64,000 nt of DNA from Cervus elaphus (lineage: Eukaryota > Chordata > Mammalia > Artiodactyla > Cervidae): positions 45,036,001 to 45,100,000 of the forward strand of contig NC_057835.1 in the NCBI RefSeq assembly GCF_910594005.1, in the 5' to 3' direction. The notes beneath the pieces were generated by a model. It did no database searches, was not told the origin of the DNA, and saw nothing but the letters and a program-made list of their open reading frames with translations. The position numbers and the translations under genes were made by a program. How positions within the stretch are numbered: the first letter of the stretch is position 1; every line of letters begins with the position of its first letter. Shown piece by piece: positions 22,512-34,069 of the stretch.

Positions 22512-22602
22512 AGACAGGTAAATTAAAACGACAATGAGATATGACTACATACTTAGAATTGTTAAAATAATAATAGTAATAATAGCTGACAATACCAAAC
22601 AG
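22512..22602 (+). mobile_element. L1 ORF2 end, part 1
   Basis: taaattaaaacgacaatgag, then cttagaattgttaaaat, then gctgacaataccaaac, matching the end of L1 ORF2. Interrupted by BovB. Confidence 0.88.
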
Positions 22603-22748
22603 TCAGTTCAGTTCAGTTCAGTCCCTCAGTCATGTCCGACTCTTGGTGACCCCATGGACTGAGGCACACCAGGCCTCCATGTCCATCACCAACTCCCAAA
22701 GCTTACTCAAACCCATATCCATTGAGTTGGTGATGCCATCCAACCATC
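22603..22748 (-). mobile_element. BovB 3' end nested in L1
   Basis: Reversed BovB 3' terminus beginning with (gttca)n and ending gatgccatccaaccatc. It splits L1 between the ccaaac and aattactggtggg blocks. No clear TSD. Confidence 0.92.
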
Positions 22749-23075
22749 AGCAAGCCATAAATTACTGGTGGGAAGGCAAAATTGTACAGCAACTCTGTAT
22801 AACATTTTAAAAGTTTCCCATAAAATTATACATTTACCGTATGATTCTGTCATCCCATTCCTAGGTATTTACTTCAAAGAAATGAAAGCATAGGTATTAA
22901 CAAAGACCTGTATAGAAATGTTCATAGCACCTTTATTTATAATAGCCCCAAAGCAGAAACAAACCACATTTCCATTAATAGGTGAATGTAGAAACAAATT
23001 GTGGTATCATCATACAATGGAGTACTACTCAGCAAAGGAAACTAGAAATAATCAATACACAGAAGAAAAATTATT
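22749..23075 (+). mobile_element. L1 ORF2 end, part 2
   Basis: ttactggtgggaaggcaaaa, then ctaggtatttacttcaaag, then aatggagtactactcagc. It resumes L1 after the BovB. Confidence 0.93.
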
Positions 23076-23467
23076 CCTTTAGTAGGAACTTAACACATTG
23101 TAATGTTTATTCCATTGTCTTCCAGAAATCTGAAAAACTAAGTTTAGCATAACAAATTACAACTCTAAATAGCTGCAATTGGTAGACGCACTTTTCTTTG
23201 ATAAGCAATGGTAGTCAGAAGGATATAAAATATTTCCGTACCTCACTTTGCCCATCAGCACTCCATAAAATTCTATACACAAAAATCCATTATTTTCCTC
23301 TTTAATGCTACAGTCATGAATATGTCTTGACACGTTCATGCAAACACACTGGCCTGTAAGAATGAAAGTGACTAATGACACTAACACAGCAATAGCTGCC
23401 ATCAAAATTATCTGGATTTGGGCTTTGTAATTACTAATTTTTTCACATACTATATTCAAAATTACCA
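23076..23467. other. No confirmed gene; 108-aa minus frame of uncertain status
   Basis: The minus frame 23157-23483 encodes a hydrophobic stretch (AAIAVLVSLVTFIL) and then a cysteine-rich tail. Its first residues come from the adjacent SINE. No family is recognised. See findings. Confidence 0.3.
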
Positions 23468-23582
23468 GTAAATGGCAACCCACTCCAGTATTCTTGCCTG
23501 GGAAATCCCATGGACAGAGAAGCCTGGTGGGCTGCAGTCCACTGGGTCACAAAGAGTTGGACATGACGGAATGACTGAGCAC
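23468..23582 (+). mobile_element. Bov-A monomer
   Basis: aaatggcaacccactccag to gaatgactgagcac, with no tRNA head. Confidence 0.92.
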
Positions 23583-24194
23583 CTCCATTTTCTCTAACAC
23601 GCAAAGGGTTTATTAATAGACTACTATCCTTGTGTCAAGAGATTTTCTTTAGTTTGCTTCTTCTATTTTTCTAAAACTAATTTTAGCATAATGCTCATTT
23701 TGTTGTCCTCACTCCATCAAAGTTAGATTAACCTTGAAAAATTGGTGCTGAAAGCCAGTGAGTTATTGTGTGATCTGAGAATCTGGTGTCAGCTTAGCTC
23801 CTTGTATTTGAAGCTTCACTTAATTAGCAGACTCAGGGTGGTGGGAACATTTATCATGAACCACTGAACCGCTAAACAAAACTGTACAGACACTGAATAG
23901 CTCATTTGTCTAAAATTATCACTTTCTGTGAAACAAAGTAGTTAATTAGCTAATTATTTGTTATGAATGATAAAAGTCACTTCTGCTTTTACTGTATTTG
24001 ATAATAAACAGAAAGTTTCAGTACTTAAAGTTTATTCACCCTCTGGCAGCTTTCCTAAGTACCAAAAAACAGTCACATTTAAAGTGCCAAAGATTTCCTG
24101 GCAGTAGAAGTCAAATACTTCCAGTAAAGGTCTTATATAACTAGATTTTTAGAGTAAATACACATCACTGGAGACAACTCATAATTTTAAAGCT
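23583..24194. other. No gene seen
   Basis: Contains an AT palindrome, taattagctaatta (23943-23956), with homeodomain-like TAATTA cores. No gene is recognised. Confidence 0.4.
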
Positions 24195-24295
24195 GCAGGT
24201 GGCTCCAGAGATTATCTGATCCACCTGTTTGGTTTCCCAGTGAGTCAACTGCAGCCCATGAGGTTTGCAACTTATCCAAATTGAACACCTGACTT
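24195..24295 (-). mobile_element. Possible MIR relic
   Basis: agattatctgatccacctg..cccagtgagtcaactgcag..cttatccaa resembles a reversed MIR-type core. Weak. Confidence 0.35.
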
Positions 24296-24699
24296 ATTTT
24301 TCTCTGTATGCTATTCTATAACTTCTTAGTCTATTATCTGATTTAATAACTTATTAAATCAGTACCGCAGAGGATGATAGTAACTTAAGATATGATATAG
24401 GTACTTTGATTACCCCCAAAATAGATGCATATGATGACAGATTGAAAAATAATTAACCCTCCTCAGTCTTCCAATATACACAATCCAATATTAAAAATAC
24501 AGTTTCTACTTTCTCTAATGTTACCAAAATAGATTCAGGATTTTACTATCTAGTATCATCAGGCTCCTGAAAGAATCAAGGCTCAACTCCTGGAGCCTTT
24601 AGTTGGCGTTAGCATGTATAATGATATTAGTTAAACAGAAGGACTAGGTATAATCACCTAGACAAAAAAAAAATTAGATAAAACCATGATATTCTAAAG
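24296..24699. other. No gene seen; AT-rich
   Basis: AT-rich unique sequence with no ORF of note and no repeat family recognised. Confidence 0.4.
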
Positions 24700-24710
24700 T
24701 TTAGAGTTTG

Positions 24711-25173
24711 TTGTTGCTGCTGTTGGTTGCTAAGTTGTGTCCAATTCTTTGCAACCCTGTGGACTGTAGCACACCAGGCTTCTCTGTCCTTCACTATCTC
24801 CCAGAGTTTGCTCAGATACATTATTGAGTTGGTGATGCTATTGAACCGTTTCATTTTCTGCTGCTCTCTTCTCTTCTTTGCCTTCAATTTTTTCCCAGTA
24901 TCCTGATACTCTTTTCAAATGAGTTGGCTCTTTGCATCAGGTAGCCAAAGTATTGGAGCTTCAGCTTCATCCTCAGTCTTTTCAGTGAATGTTCAGGGTT
25001 GATTTCCTTTAGAATTGACTGGTTTGATCCTGCAGTCCCAGGGACTCTCAAGAGTATTCTCCAGCACCACAATTCAAAGCATCAGTCCTTCAGCACTCAG
25101 CCTTCTTTACAGTCCAACTCTCACATCCATACATGACTACTGGTAAAACCAAGGCTGTGATCCATGAAGGGGA
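24711..25173 (-). mobile_element. BovB 3' end with perfect TSD
   Basis: About 460 bp of reversed BovB beginning with a (tgctgt)-like tail. Flanked by tttagagtttg at 24700-24710 and 25174-25184 (11 of 11). Confidence 0.95.
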
Positions 25174-25274
25174 TTTAGAGTTTGAGTGGAAAGAAATCAG
25201 CAGTAAGAATGAGAAACAGTAGCAGATAATGTGGGAGTAAAATTTGGGCTCTTTTCTCTCACAAAAACAATAAA

Positions 25275-25535
25275 TCAGCCATTAGGAAAATGCATATCAA
25301 GATCACAACTGAGGTACCACTTCACATCCACTAGGATGGCTATACTAAAATACAGAAATAATAATAAGCATTCATGAAGCTGTGGAGAAACTGAAACTCT
25401 CACATGCTGCTTGTGAAAACTGTAAAATGGTTTGGCCATTTTGGGAGAGTCTGGAAGTGTCTCAAATATTAGACCTATAATTAGTTACTCTGTGACTAAG
25501 CAAAGCCATTCCTATATATCCCAGACAATTACTGG
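25275..25535 (+). mobile_element. L1 ORF2 end
   Basis: ggaaaatgcatatcaagatc, then ccactaggatggctata, then gctgtggagaaactgaaac, then gtaaaatggtttggcc. Diverged L1, truncated on both sides. Confidence 0.88.
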
Positions 25536-27504
25536 ATGAATCATCTATATAGAAATTAAAGTCACAAAAATTAATGCAAGAGTGATGGAGGAGAAAGTAA
25601 GTGAGCCTTTAAAATCTTCAGGTAATAAAGGGAGAGTGATCTAAAGATTGAGAGATAGTGGCAATAAGGAAAGAAAGTGACATAATTTGATGACAAGTTC
25701 TGCAAAAGATCTGCATCCTTTGGAATCAGAGGGAGGAGAAATTGCCTAGAAATGGCAATAGCAAGAAAACAAAACTCTCTTTTCCTTTGTAGGGCCTCAG
25801 GTTTTCCCCAAAATTTGCTAGTGGTATATTTTCATTTTCAGAGAAATACAAGAAAGGTTTGAGAAGTAACAAAATGGGATACTGAATAGTTTGGGATTAT
25901 GATTTGGGTAATGATTAGTGATTGGAGCCGGACTTTGAAACTCAATGAAATAGGTATACATGATGCTCTTCATTCTTACTTGACCGTAAGATACCAGCTC
26001 AGATTGATTCTGTTGGGCGTCATGGGCCTCCTGTGCAAAACTCTACACCTGCAGTTTGCAGTGAAACTCCAGTTAAATTAGACACATCTCTATATATTGG
26101 CAAAGTGAGAGCAAAGTCTACAGGAAATCCTCCAAGATTATTTTTGTATCAATAAATCTCTTGATGAGACTCAGCAGTCTAACTAGGTTCTGTCAAGAAT
26201 ACTAAGAACGATTACTTTACTAAAATGCATGGTTTTCCAGACAGGTCTCAGTATAGGATTTTTTCCACTGCATAATTAAAATCATAGGTTTATTTTAAAA
26301 AGATAAAATCTGAGATGTCCACATCAAAATAAAACATCGTTTGAGGTATCAGTAGTCTCTCCTGCTTCTCCTCCTTTTCTTGTTTTGCCGCTTCTGCCGC
26401 TTCTTTTCCTAACATTAAGCCCAACAGCGAATTTCTAAGCAATTTGAAAAATCAAGATATGTTTTATTTTTCTTTTTTTAAGAAATCTACCTGGTAATAT
26501 TTCTCTCCTTGGCACTTCCATGCAGATCATATTTTGAAGCTGGAGAAAAATACTGATATATAAGTATTTACATACTGATATATAAGTATTAAATACTGAT
26601 ATGTAAGTATTAAAGCTATCATTTTAAGAATTAAAGTTATTGATAAATACCAGTCTTCAACAGAAAATACATTATGGAAAGATTATTTAGTGTTTTTTGA
26701 TAGTGTCTGACTATTTATAACCAACTCAACTTGAATAAATGTGGACAATATGCCAAGAAAAAGAGTGGGAGTTAAGAAAATTTATTTGAATGAAATACAA
26801 TATCTGACCTTCTCAGACTAATAACCTAAGACTTTCTAGCTTCAGGGGCAGAGCAGATGATTTATAATGAAAATAGCTTTGAATCAAAGTAAGTATTTCT
26901 GATTGGCAACTGGAGATCCATTAAGTCATTAACCATGGTTAGTTTCTCCATCCTAATTTTAGCTGCCTCATGTGTTGACAGATGACTACTGACAATAGTT
27001 ACTTACAACAGAAAAAAATATCAAAATTGATTTTTGAGGTGAGTAAACAAAGAAAATTTTATAATTTTATATTATTCATCTGAAAGACAAAGGAAAAGAA
27101 TCTATCTCCTAATTGAAAATATTTTTTAAAAGATTTCCAAATTGTGGAATAGAGAAGTATTCTCCTTTATGGCATAAGGAAATAATCTGCCTCTAGTGCC
27201 AAATAAATTTGAATAAAACTAGATATTTTTCTTTGGTTTTTTTGAATAACTGTACCTATTTGCCCTTGCTTACTCTATTTTTGCCTACTTTATAAGACTG
27301 AGTGTTCTATGACACATTTGCTATAGAAATTGTGATGGAATTTTAAGGACAAAGAGTTGTATAGGATTTTGTATTTCTCTTTTATCTTTTAAAATTGCCA
27401 TAATTCTCCACACATGGTAGATGCTTAATAAGCACCATGGACTGCTAAAACAATGTGAGTTTTATTAGTTGGGGATATTATCCAAAATACTTGCTATTAA
27501 ATCA
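25536..27504. other. About 2 kb without gene
   Basis: A pyrimidine-rich tract at 26353-26410 (tctcctgcttctcctcc) and a minisatellite at 26551-26614 are the only structures seen. The 60-aa frame at 25899-26081 has no domain. Confidence 0.4.
26551..26614. repeat. Three-copy 21-22-bp tandem repeat
   Basis: Unit tactgatatataagtattaa at 26551-26572, 26573-26593 and 26594-26614. The copies differ by one to three bases. Confidence 0.93.
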
Positions 27505-27744
27505 ATTCAATTCAACATATATTTATCAGAATCTTCTCCATACCAGGCACATCAGGGATCAAGATACATAAGGTCCTTGTATTTTATAGGTGCTTACATT
27601 CTAGTTGGGAGAAAGATAATTAGTAAACAAACAAAAAATAATATTTCCTATTGTGATATGTATCAGGTTGGAAACAAAGTGATGGGAATAAGCAGTGTAG
27701 GTTACCAGATACAGTACAAAAGAAAGGCTCCTTTAACCAGGGGA

Positions 27745-28095
27745 TAAAGGTGGGAGTGGGATAAACTGAGACATTGGATTGATATATATGCACTACTGTA
27801 TATATACACAGCACCCTACTTGGTATTCTTGCCTGGAGAATGCTATGGACAGAGTGGCCTGATTGCTACAGTCCATGGAGTTGCAAAGAGTTGGACATGA
27901 CTGAGTGATTTTCACCTTCACTTTCAATAAGAACCTTGTGTATAGCACAGGAACATCTACTCAGCGCTGCATAATGGCTTATATGAGAATAGACCCTATT
28001 AACAAAAAAAGAGTGGAGATGTGTATGTATAACTGATTCACTTTGCTATACACCTGAAACTAACACACACTGTAAATCAATTACACCCCAATATA
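27745..28095 (+). mobile_element. Artiodactyl L1 3' UTR nested in L2
   Basis: aaggtgggagtgggataaac, then gcactactgtatatataca, then (after a Bov-A monomer) gtatagcacaggaacatc, then cacctgaaactaacacac. It ends accccaatatat. Confidence 0.88.
27813..27930 (+). mobile_element. Bov-A monomer nested in L1
   Basis: ttggtattcttgcctggag to ttcaccttcactttcaa. It interrupts the L1 3' UTR, giving three-level nesting (Bov-A in L1 in L2). Confidence 0.92.
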
Positions 28096-28620
28096 TCTGC
28101 TTAAAGAAAGACTCCTTGAAAAAAGTACTATCTGAACAGCCATTTGAATGAAGTAGAATAAGACAAGAAAATATATTGGGGAAGAGTGGTCTGATAGGAA
28201 CAGCAAATGCCAAGGGATGGAATCCCCAGGTTTGAGAAACAGAAAGGTAGCTAATTGCCAGACCATTGTGAACAAGAGATATAATTTTTAAAGGATGAGT
28301 AAGTTAGGTAAGGATATAATCACACAGACCCTTGAGAACAATATTAAGGAGTTTTAGATTTGTTTAATTTGTGATATGAAACCATTGCTTGTGTTTTGAG
28401 CAGGGGAATGGCATGATGTGGTTTATATTTAAAATAGATCATCCTAGTTTTTGTATGAAAAATAGACGGCAGGGAAAGTAGAATCAAAGAGACCAAATGG
28501 TAAATGACTGCAGTACACTAGGCGGGATGAGATGGCTTAGATTAGCCTGGAACTGGGTCAGGGGTGATGAGAAGCAAATCCAAGCTAAATATCTCAAAAT
28601 TAGCAGTGATAGGGTTTTAT

Positions 28621-28829
28621 AACTGGATTTTCTTACCAATTGGTATGAGATGAATTGAGAAGACCAAGTATAACTTCAGCCTGAAAAAAAACACTGATGA
28701 AAAGAAGATTATGATTAAAAAAAGAAGATATTTTTCTCAAAAGTAATTTACCACTGGGTTGGAGGGTGGGGGGTGGGGAAACATTGTCAACATCAACCAA
28801 TAGTTTGGTTGTTTGGGAAATAGCATTTA
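28621..28829. other. No gene seen
   Basis: A G-rich run near 28760-28780 is the only feature. Confidence 0.4.
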
Positions 28830-28970
28830 GTTAGTACACATTTTTTGAGCATCTAACTTGTCAGATTAAGTCCTATGTTAGGCCCTCGTAGACAGATGTA
28901 AGTGAAGCATAACTTACTTCAGTTCATATATAATTCATAAGATAGTCCCAAACTGTGATTTCTTTTAGAA
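28830..28970 (-). mobile_element. Probable L2 3'-end relic
   Basis: tttgagcatctaacttgtcag..gttaggccctcgtagacag resembles the reversed L2 3' terminus. Diverged. Confidence 0.45.
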
Positions 28971-29824
28971 GACTGAGATCTTTGGCTTTGGTTTACATAA
29001 AAGTCAGAAATAAGAGCAATGCTGCCTCAATCTTCTAACACAACTTCCGTAAGTCTTAGCTGATTACTTGTTTTCTGGACTTTTCCAGTAATAGCAAGTA
29101 CACAGAGAGCTATTTAGCTTTGAATAAAAAGTCCAACATAACATATCTATGAACTGTTCTCCTTATAGTTCATTGATATAAATTACTGGTTTATATACTC
29201 TACTGCCTAATCCCCAGCCTGGTAAAAGGGAAAGGAAATAATGAAGAGAGAAAGTTATCTATAATCTGTTCCATCCCTTTTTTTGACAATTGTCTATTCA
29301 GCATTGGATGGGTGGATGATCTCGTATATAATTCTCTATGTAGTATGGAGAGCTAGGTAATACTGAAAACAAGAGTAATCTAGTTGCAGAACAAAACTGT
29401 GTCACTGAAAAAAATTCCCTAAAATAGGTTTTAATCTTTAGTAAAGAAAAGAGGCTGACTCCCAAAAATGTCAATTCACCTCTGAGGTTGCAAAGCAAAA
29501 CCCTTTGGCTAAATGCAATCTAGAGGCATGTTCTGCTTAGCTCTCAAAGTGTTTCTTTTTAATAATTTGTAATCTGTTGCTGATATTTGACAGTCAAAAG
29601 AGTTTACATCTTTTCCTTTAAGATAAAATAAGAACAAAACAAAACAAAAACTGACAATACTTGAGAAAAAAATCTATATTCCTATAAGACAGCTGGCAGG
29701 AGCTAATTAAATATCATGCCTTTAAATTTAGCATTTTGCCAAATTCCCAGGTACTGTTTGTTGTCTTCCAATTATTTAGATCAAGAGTCAGTTTTAAGTT
29801 GTCTAAATCGAGGCTGATGTGCTC
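28971..29824. other. No gene seen
   Basis: The 66-aa minus frame at 29298-29498 has no domain. No repeat is recognised. Confidence 0.4.
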
Positions 29825-30000
29825 ATCTGATTTTGCTTTGCTAACACTCTTCCCCCATAATCTATCCTCTCCATACCAGCATCAATCTGAACAATCTTTC
29901 AGAGTGGACATCAGATTATACCATCCCCTGTATAAATGTCCCAAGCCATTTCATATTGCTCTTAGGATAAAATCTGAACTCAGGCTCCATTGATTTTTAG
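29825..30000 (+). mobile_element. L2 LINE relic
   Basis: atcagattataccatcccctg, then catttcatattgctcttagg, then ataaaatctgaactcagg, matching the L2 segment tgtcactcccctgctcaaaa..aaaatccaaactcc. Confidence 0.65.
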
Positions 30001-31001
30001 AGCCAAGAATATTCTATCAATAAATTGAATTCATGTGAATGTAATACTTATTTTTGCTAAATAATACTCTGTAAACCTAGTTTAGAATAGTTGTTGAATA
30101 ATTTTCTACTAACAAAAAATAGAGCATTTCAGATAATGGTCATATAATGTTTTGTTGAGTATATTTTAAACAAACTTAGCAACCTGCTTTTATGGGTACT
30201 ACAAAGGGTATTTTTGTTTTATTTTAAATTACATTGGAGAAATTTCTAAAGTAATTCAAGAAGATACTAATTTTTAATAAAAAGAAGATCTTCATATGGA
30301 AGACAGTGAGTTCTTGGAATGGAAATGACTAAAAGTAAATTATAACTCATCATTTGTTGCTACTGGTGTTGTTAAAATAGTCTCAGATTTGAGCATGACA
30401 TTTCAAGTATTGCCTGAAATTGCAACCACATGACTTCCACTAAAGGCAATTAATTGAATTGATATTTCCCAAAATAATTCCTTGGAAATTATCTAGTCTG
30501 ACATTCTAAGGTCAGAGTTTGAAAGGTTAATATCTTATTTTTCTTTATTTTTTTGTCAAAGCGAGAGTTATATTAAAAGGGAAAAAAAAAGTTGTTGTTG
30601 TTTTTTTTTCCTTCAAAGATGGGAGGTAATCATTTGGAGAAAGAGATGGAAGAAATATAATTACTTTTTTTCTTTTCCCGTCCATCTCTTTCATGTACCC
30701 ATCCAAATCTAAGGAAACAATATTCCCATGAGTAGGTACATGCCAAGAAAGAGAGTAAAGTCAGATTTAGAAGTGACAAGAGTCCTAGGCATTTAATACA
30801 TTTCAGTTAATCATCTTATGTATAAAAAAGATCTGTGGTTATGCTGAACATTTAGTTTATGCATTTCTCTTATCCTAACATTTTATTTATTAGCCTCACC
30901 ATCTTAACAACAATTATTATACCTTTCCCCTGATGTGTACTCACTCAATGATAACAACTTTTTACTCATCTTTAAATTAAGAACAAATAGCTACCACCTC
31001 T
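30001..31001. other. No gene seen; two hairpins
   Basis: Contains ggaaaaaaaaa/tttttttttcc (30580-30590 and 30601-30611) and gaaagagatgga/tccatctctttc (30639-30650 and 30681-30692), both perfect inverted repeats. No gene. Confidence 0.5.
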
Positions 31002-31012
31002 CATATAGGATT

Positions 31013-31182
31013 CAATCAGTTCAGTTCAGTCTCTGAGTCGTGTCTGACTCTTTGCAACCCCATGAACTGCAGCACACCAGGCCTCCCTGTCCATCACCAA
31101 TTGCCAGAGTCTACCCAAACCCATGTCCATTCAGCCAGTGATGCCATCTAACCATCTCATCCTCTGTTGTCCCCTTCTCCTC
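31013..31182 (-). mobile_element. BovB 3' end with perfect TSD
   Basis: About 170 bp of reversed BovB terminus flanked by catataggatt at 31002-31012 and 31183-31193. The right TSD copy abuts the next SINE. Confidence 0.95.
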
Positions 31183-31193
31183 CATATAGGATT

Positions 31194-31396
31194 GGGCTTC
31201 CCCAAAGGCTCAGCAGTAAAGAATCTGCCTGTAATGCAGAAGACACAGGCTACACGGGTTCAATCCCTGGATCAGGAAGATCCCCTGGAGGAGAAAATGG
31301 CAACCCACTCTAGTGTTCCTGTCTGAAAATCCCATGAACAGAGGAGCCTGGTGGGATACAGTCCATGGGGTCACAAAGAGTCAGATACGACTGCTC
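31194..31396 (+). mobile_element. Bov-tA SINE
   Basis: Full-length, with a B box close to consensus (gggttcaatccc). A sequence resembling the BovB TSD (atacaggat, 31409-31417) follows, so it may share the same target site. Confidence 0.93.
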
Positions 31397-31935
31397 ACAA
31401 AGCATAATATACAGGATGGTTCTGAAGGTCAAATGAAAAGATGCAGACAAAGGAATTTTGTAAACTACCCAGTTAGGAAAAATATTATTACTCTATGTCT
31501 CTATCAAATGCTGATTTTTTAAAGATGCTTTGGAATAATAATCAAGCAGCAATTATAAGCATTGCTTGTCTGATGGTTTCTTATAATTATTTTGATTACT
31601 TTCTGAAAAAGTCCAGCTAAGTTATTCTTTAAAATGCAATCATCTGAAAGGCAGAAGAAAAATGTACTTTGGACACTATGTTCCAAAGCAAAGTACCTGT
31701 ACTCTAAATAAATGCTTTCTTCATCATAAATGTCCTTGGCGGCTATGCATCTACAACCAATGGCAGAATGCCTGAAATTCCTCTCCACATAATATGTAAC
31801 TGATAGAAATATGTTCCTTTTTCTTGTTCTTCTTTTTATGCATTCCAAGGAGAAAAAGTTATGTAATCTTGCAATATCAAGTATGAAAGGTTGAAGTAAA
31901 ATGTTAGACTTATAACTTTTCTTTGTAATCTGGGT

Positions 31936-31966
<31 letters not shown>

Positions 31967-32289
31967 ATCCACACACATATAGTCTTTAGGACATACATTT
32001 GAGACATAGTATACAGACATAATTTTTCTAAATCTGTGTAGTATTTCTCTAGACTCTACATGGTATCTCATATATGTATGAATACTGTAAATATAGAATT
32101 ATTTTGTGACCCCTGACAGACTTGGGCACAAAGTTCTAGAGAAATTGTGCAAGTAAGGTCTATCTGAGGCCAGGTCTCCTGTAGATGACGTTGCATCTAT
32201 ACCTGTAATTCCAGTTCCTGGCTTTATTTCATTTTCCATCAAAATTCCCCAACACAAACAAGCCTCAAGCTGTGATAAAGCAAAAGTGG
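31397..32289. other. No gene seen; includes (TG)n
   Basis: The 162-aa minus frame at 31519-32007 begins beyond a TG microsatellite and runs through AT-rich DNA. It has no domain I recognise and its start lies in repetitive sequence. Confidence 0.4.
31936..31964. repeat. (TG)n microsatellite
   Basis: About 14-15 uninterrupted TG units. Likely polymorphic. Confidence 0.95.
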
Positions 32290-32400
32290 TTGATGCTGAA
32301 GGATCTAGAATCTTGTCACAGCTCTGCCACTAACTTGCTGTGTGTGGTAGTAAATCACTTATAAAATATAGTCTTTTTCATATTTGTGATGTCAAGAATG
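32290..32400 (+). mobile_element. MIR SINE relic
   Basis: cagctctgccactaacttgc..tgtgtgtgg..aaatcactta matches the forward MIR core (gctctgccacttactagctgtg). Confidence 0.65.
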
Positions 32401-32909
32401 GAAGATTTGAATCTAAAATGTATTCTCTAAATCTATGTATTCTCTAACCTACGATTAGACCTTGAATTTCTCTCTAGTTCTTAATTCAACAATAGTTTAC
32501 CCTGTTGTACAATTAATCTTCCAATTACCGTGTAGCTTTAGGATACCCCGAAGCCCAAAGATTTTTTCTCTATAGTTCATGGGTAGGCTGTAAGATTTCT
32601 GTATTTCTCTGAAATGTTATTTCAAATATTTTAAGTGTGCTTTATTTTAGAGGGGAGGATTTATAGATTTCATCAATTTTCATTGGTGTGTACTGGAAAA
32701 GAGGTTTAGATTTTATGTATCTAAGCAGCCCAAACATAGAAGTTTAATGGTGGTGGTACTGTTTATAAATGACATCATGAGCATGCACAGAATATTTCAT
32801 TTTTAATTCAAGCCTATTTGGCACTGTCCTTGGTTCCAGACCACAAGGTCTCCAATGTGAGGTTTTACTATCAATACATTAGGGCTCTTATCTTTTAAAA
32901 ATTCTTACA
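32401..32909. other. No gene seen
   Basis: No gene, no notable ORF and no recognised repeat in this AT-rich stretch. Confidence 0.4.
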
Positions 32910-33345
32910 CAATAACATTTACTATTTTAAGAAATAGTTATTGGGCATCTTATATGTATTAAGCATTCTTCTAGATTATAAGGAGTCAATCTGAGGAACA
33001 GAAAGCCAATAGGGTTGGCTGGCAAATATTGAGCAAGGAAATGATTGGTGCATGATGAGGTATGAGAGTGAGACAGAAGTCAAATTATGAAGGATATGGG
33101 GAGAAACTTGGATTTTATTCCATCAGCAGTAGAAAGTCACTGAAAGGTTTTATAGAAAAAGGATTCTCAGATATGACTTAAAGAGATCACTCTGCCTGCC
33201 AGGGAGAATGCATTTTATATAAACAAATGTGGAAACAGAGAAAATATTTGGGAAGCAAACATAATAGTTCAAGAGATAGATGCTATGGCTTCATCTAAAT
33301 GACTAGAAAAGGAGATGGAGTGATGGTTTATAGGTGTATCAAATC
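32910..33345 (-). mobile_element. L2 LINE relic, minus strand
   Basis: ttgggcatcttatatgtattaag, then cttggattttattccatc, then gtcactgaaaggtttta, then gagatcactctgcctgcc, following the reversed L2 order. Confidence 0.7.
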
Positions 33346-33755
33346 TATTTTTGAAGTAAAATAAATAGAACTTGCTGACTGCTTTAAGACTTGAGCTTAA
33401 CTAGAATAACGGGGTATTAACAGCATTTTTATTGGCTTATGTGAAAATCCAAGAAGATCACAGATTTAACTCTGAAATTAGAAAAGTCAACTTTTTCAGC
33501 AACTTCTGCACAAGGTAGCCAAATTGAAAGCTGAGTTCCTCCAACAATTATATCTATATAAAAGAGAACTTGTTCTTATGATTTTATGAAACCCTGAGGA
33601 TCTCTGAAATTCTTTGAGAGGATCCACAAAGAAAAAAAATTTATTTCCATCATAATGCTAAGGATTTATTTGCCTTTTTAACTGTATTGACAACATTCAC
33701 ACTGATGGTACGAAAGTAATGAAAAATGAAATTAATGATGTCTTATCTCACATCA
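33346..33755. other. No gene seen
   Basis: AT-rich sequence between an L2 relic and a SINE. No gene or repeat is recognised. Confidence 0.4.
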
Positions 33756-33971
33756 GAGCTTCCCAGGTGGCACTGGTGGTAAAGAACCCACCTGTCAGTG
33801 CAGGAGACATAAGAGATGTGGGTCTGATTCTTGGGTCAGGAAGATCCCCTGGAGGAGGGCGTTGCAACCCAGTTCTCGTCTGGAGAATCCCATGGACAGA
33901 GGATCCTGATGGGCTATAGTCCACAGGGCTGCAAAGAGTCAGACACAACTGGAGCAGCTTAGCACAGCACA
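33756..33971 (+). mobile_element. Bov-tA SINE
   Basis: Full-length, from gagcttcccaggtggcactg to a (cagca) tail. Confidence 0.94.
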
Positions 33972-34069
33972 GTACCTCAAATCAAGTTATGGGCACCAAC
34001 CTGTGTTAGTAGTCATTGTGTTATTCACCATAAGATACTCACAATAAAAAGGTGAAAGTTTCATTTAAG

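Larger units (their letters stand above)
27505..28620 (-). mobile_element. L2 LINE relic, minus strand, interrupted
   Basis: Starts with the reversed L2 3' end (aattcaacatatatttatcag..ataccaggcac, then gtgcttacattctagttggg). It resumes after the L1/SINE insertion (27745-28095) with actccttgaaaaaag, gagcaggggaatggcatgatg and cagtacactaggcgg. The order matches the L2 3' region. Confidence 0.78.

Noticed and set aside
26551..26614. CRISPR-like array
   Set aside because: Three contiguous tandem units with no spacers, in vertebrate DNA.
31519..32007. 162-aa minus-strand frame
   Set aside because: Its start region crosses a TG microsatellite (the His-Thr run), it has no domain, and codon use looks like AT-rich chance sequence.
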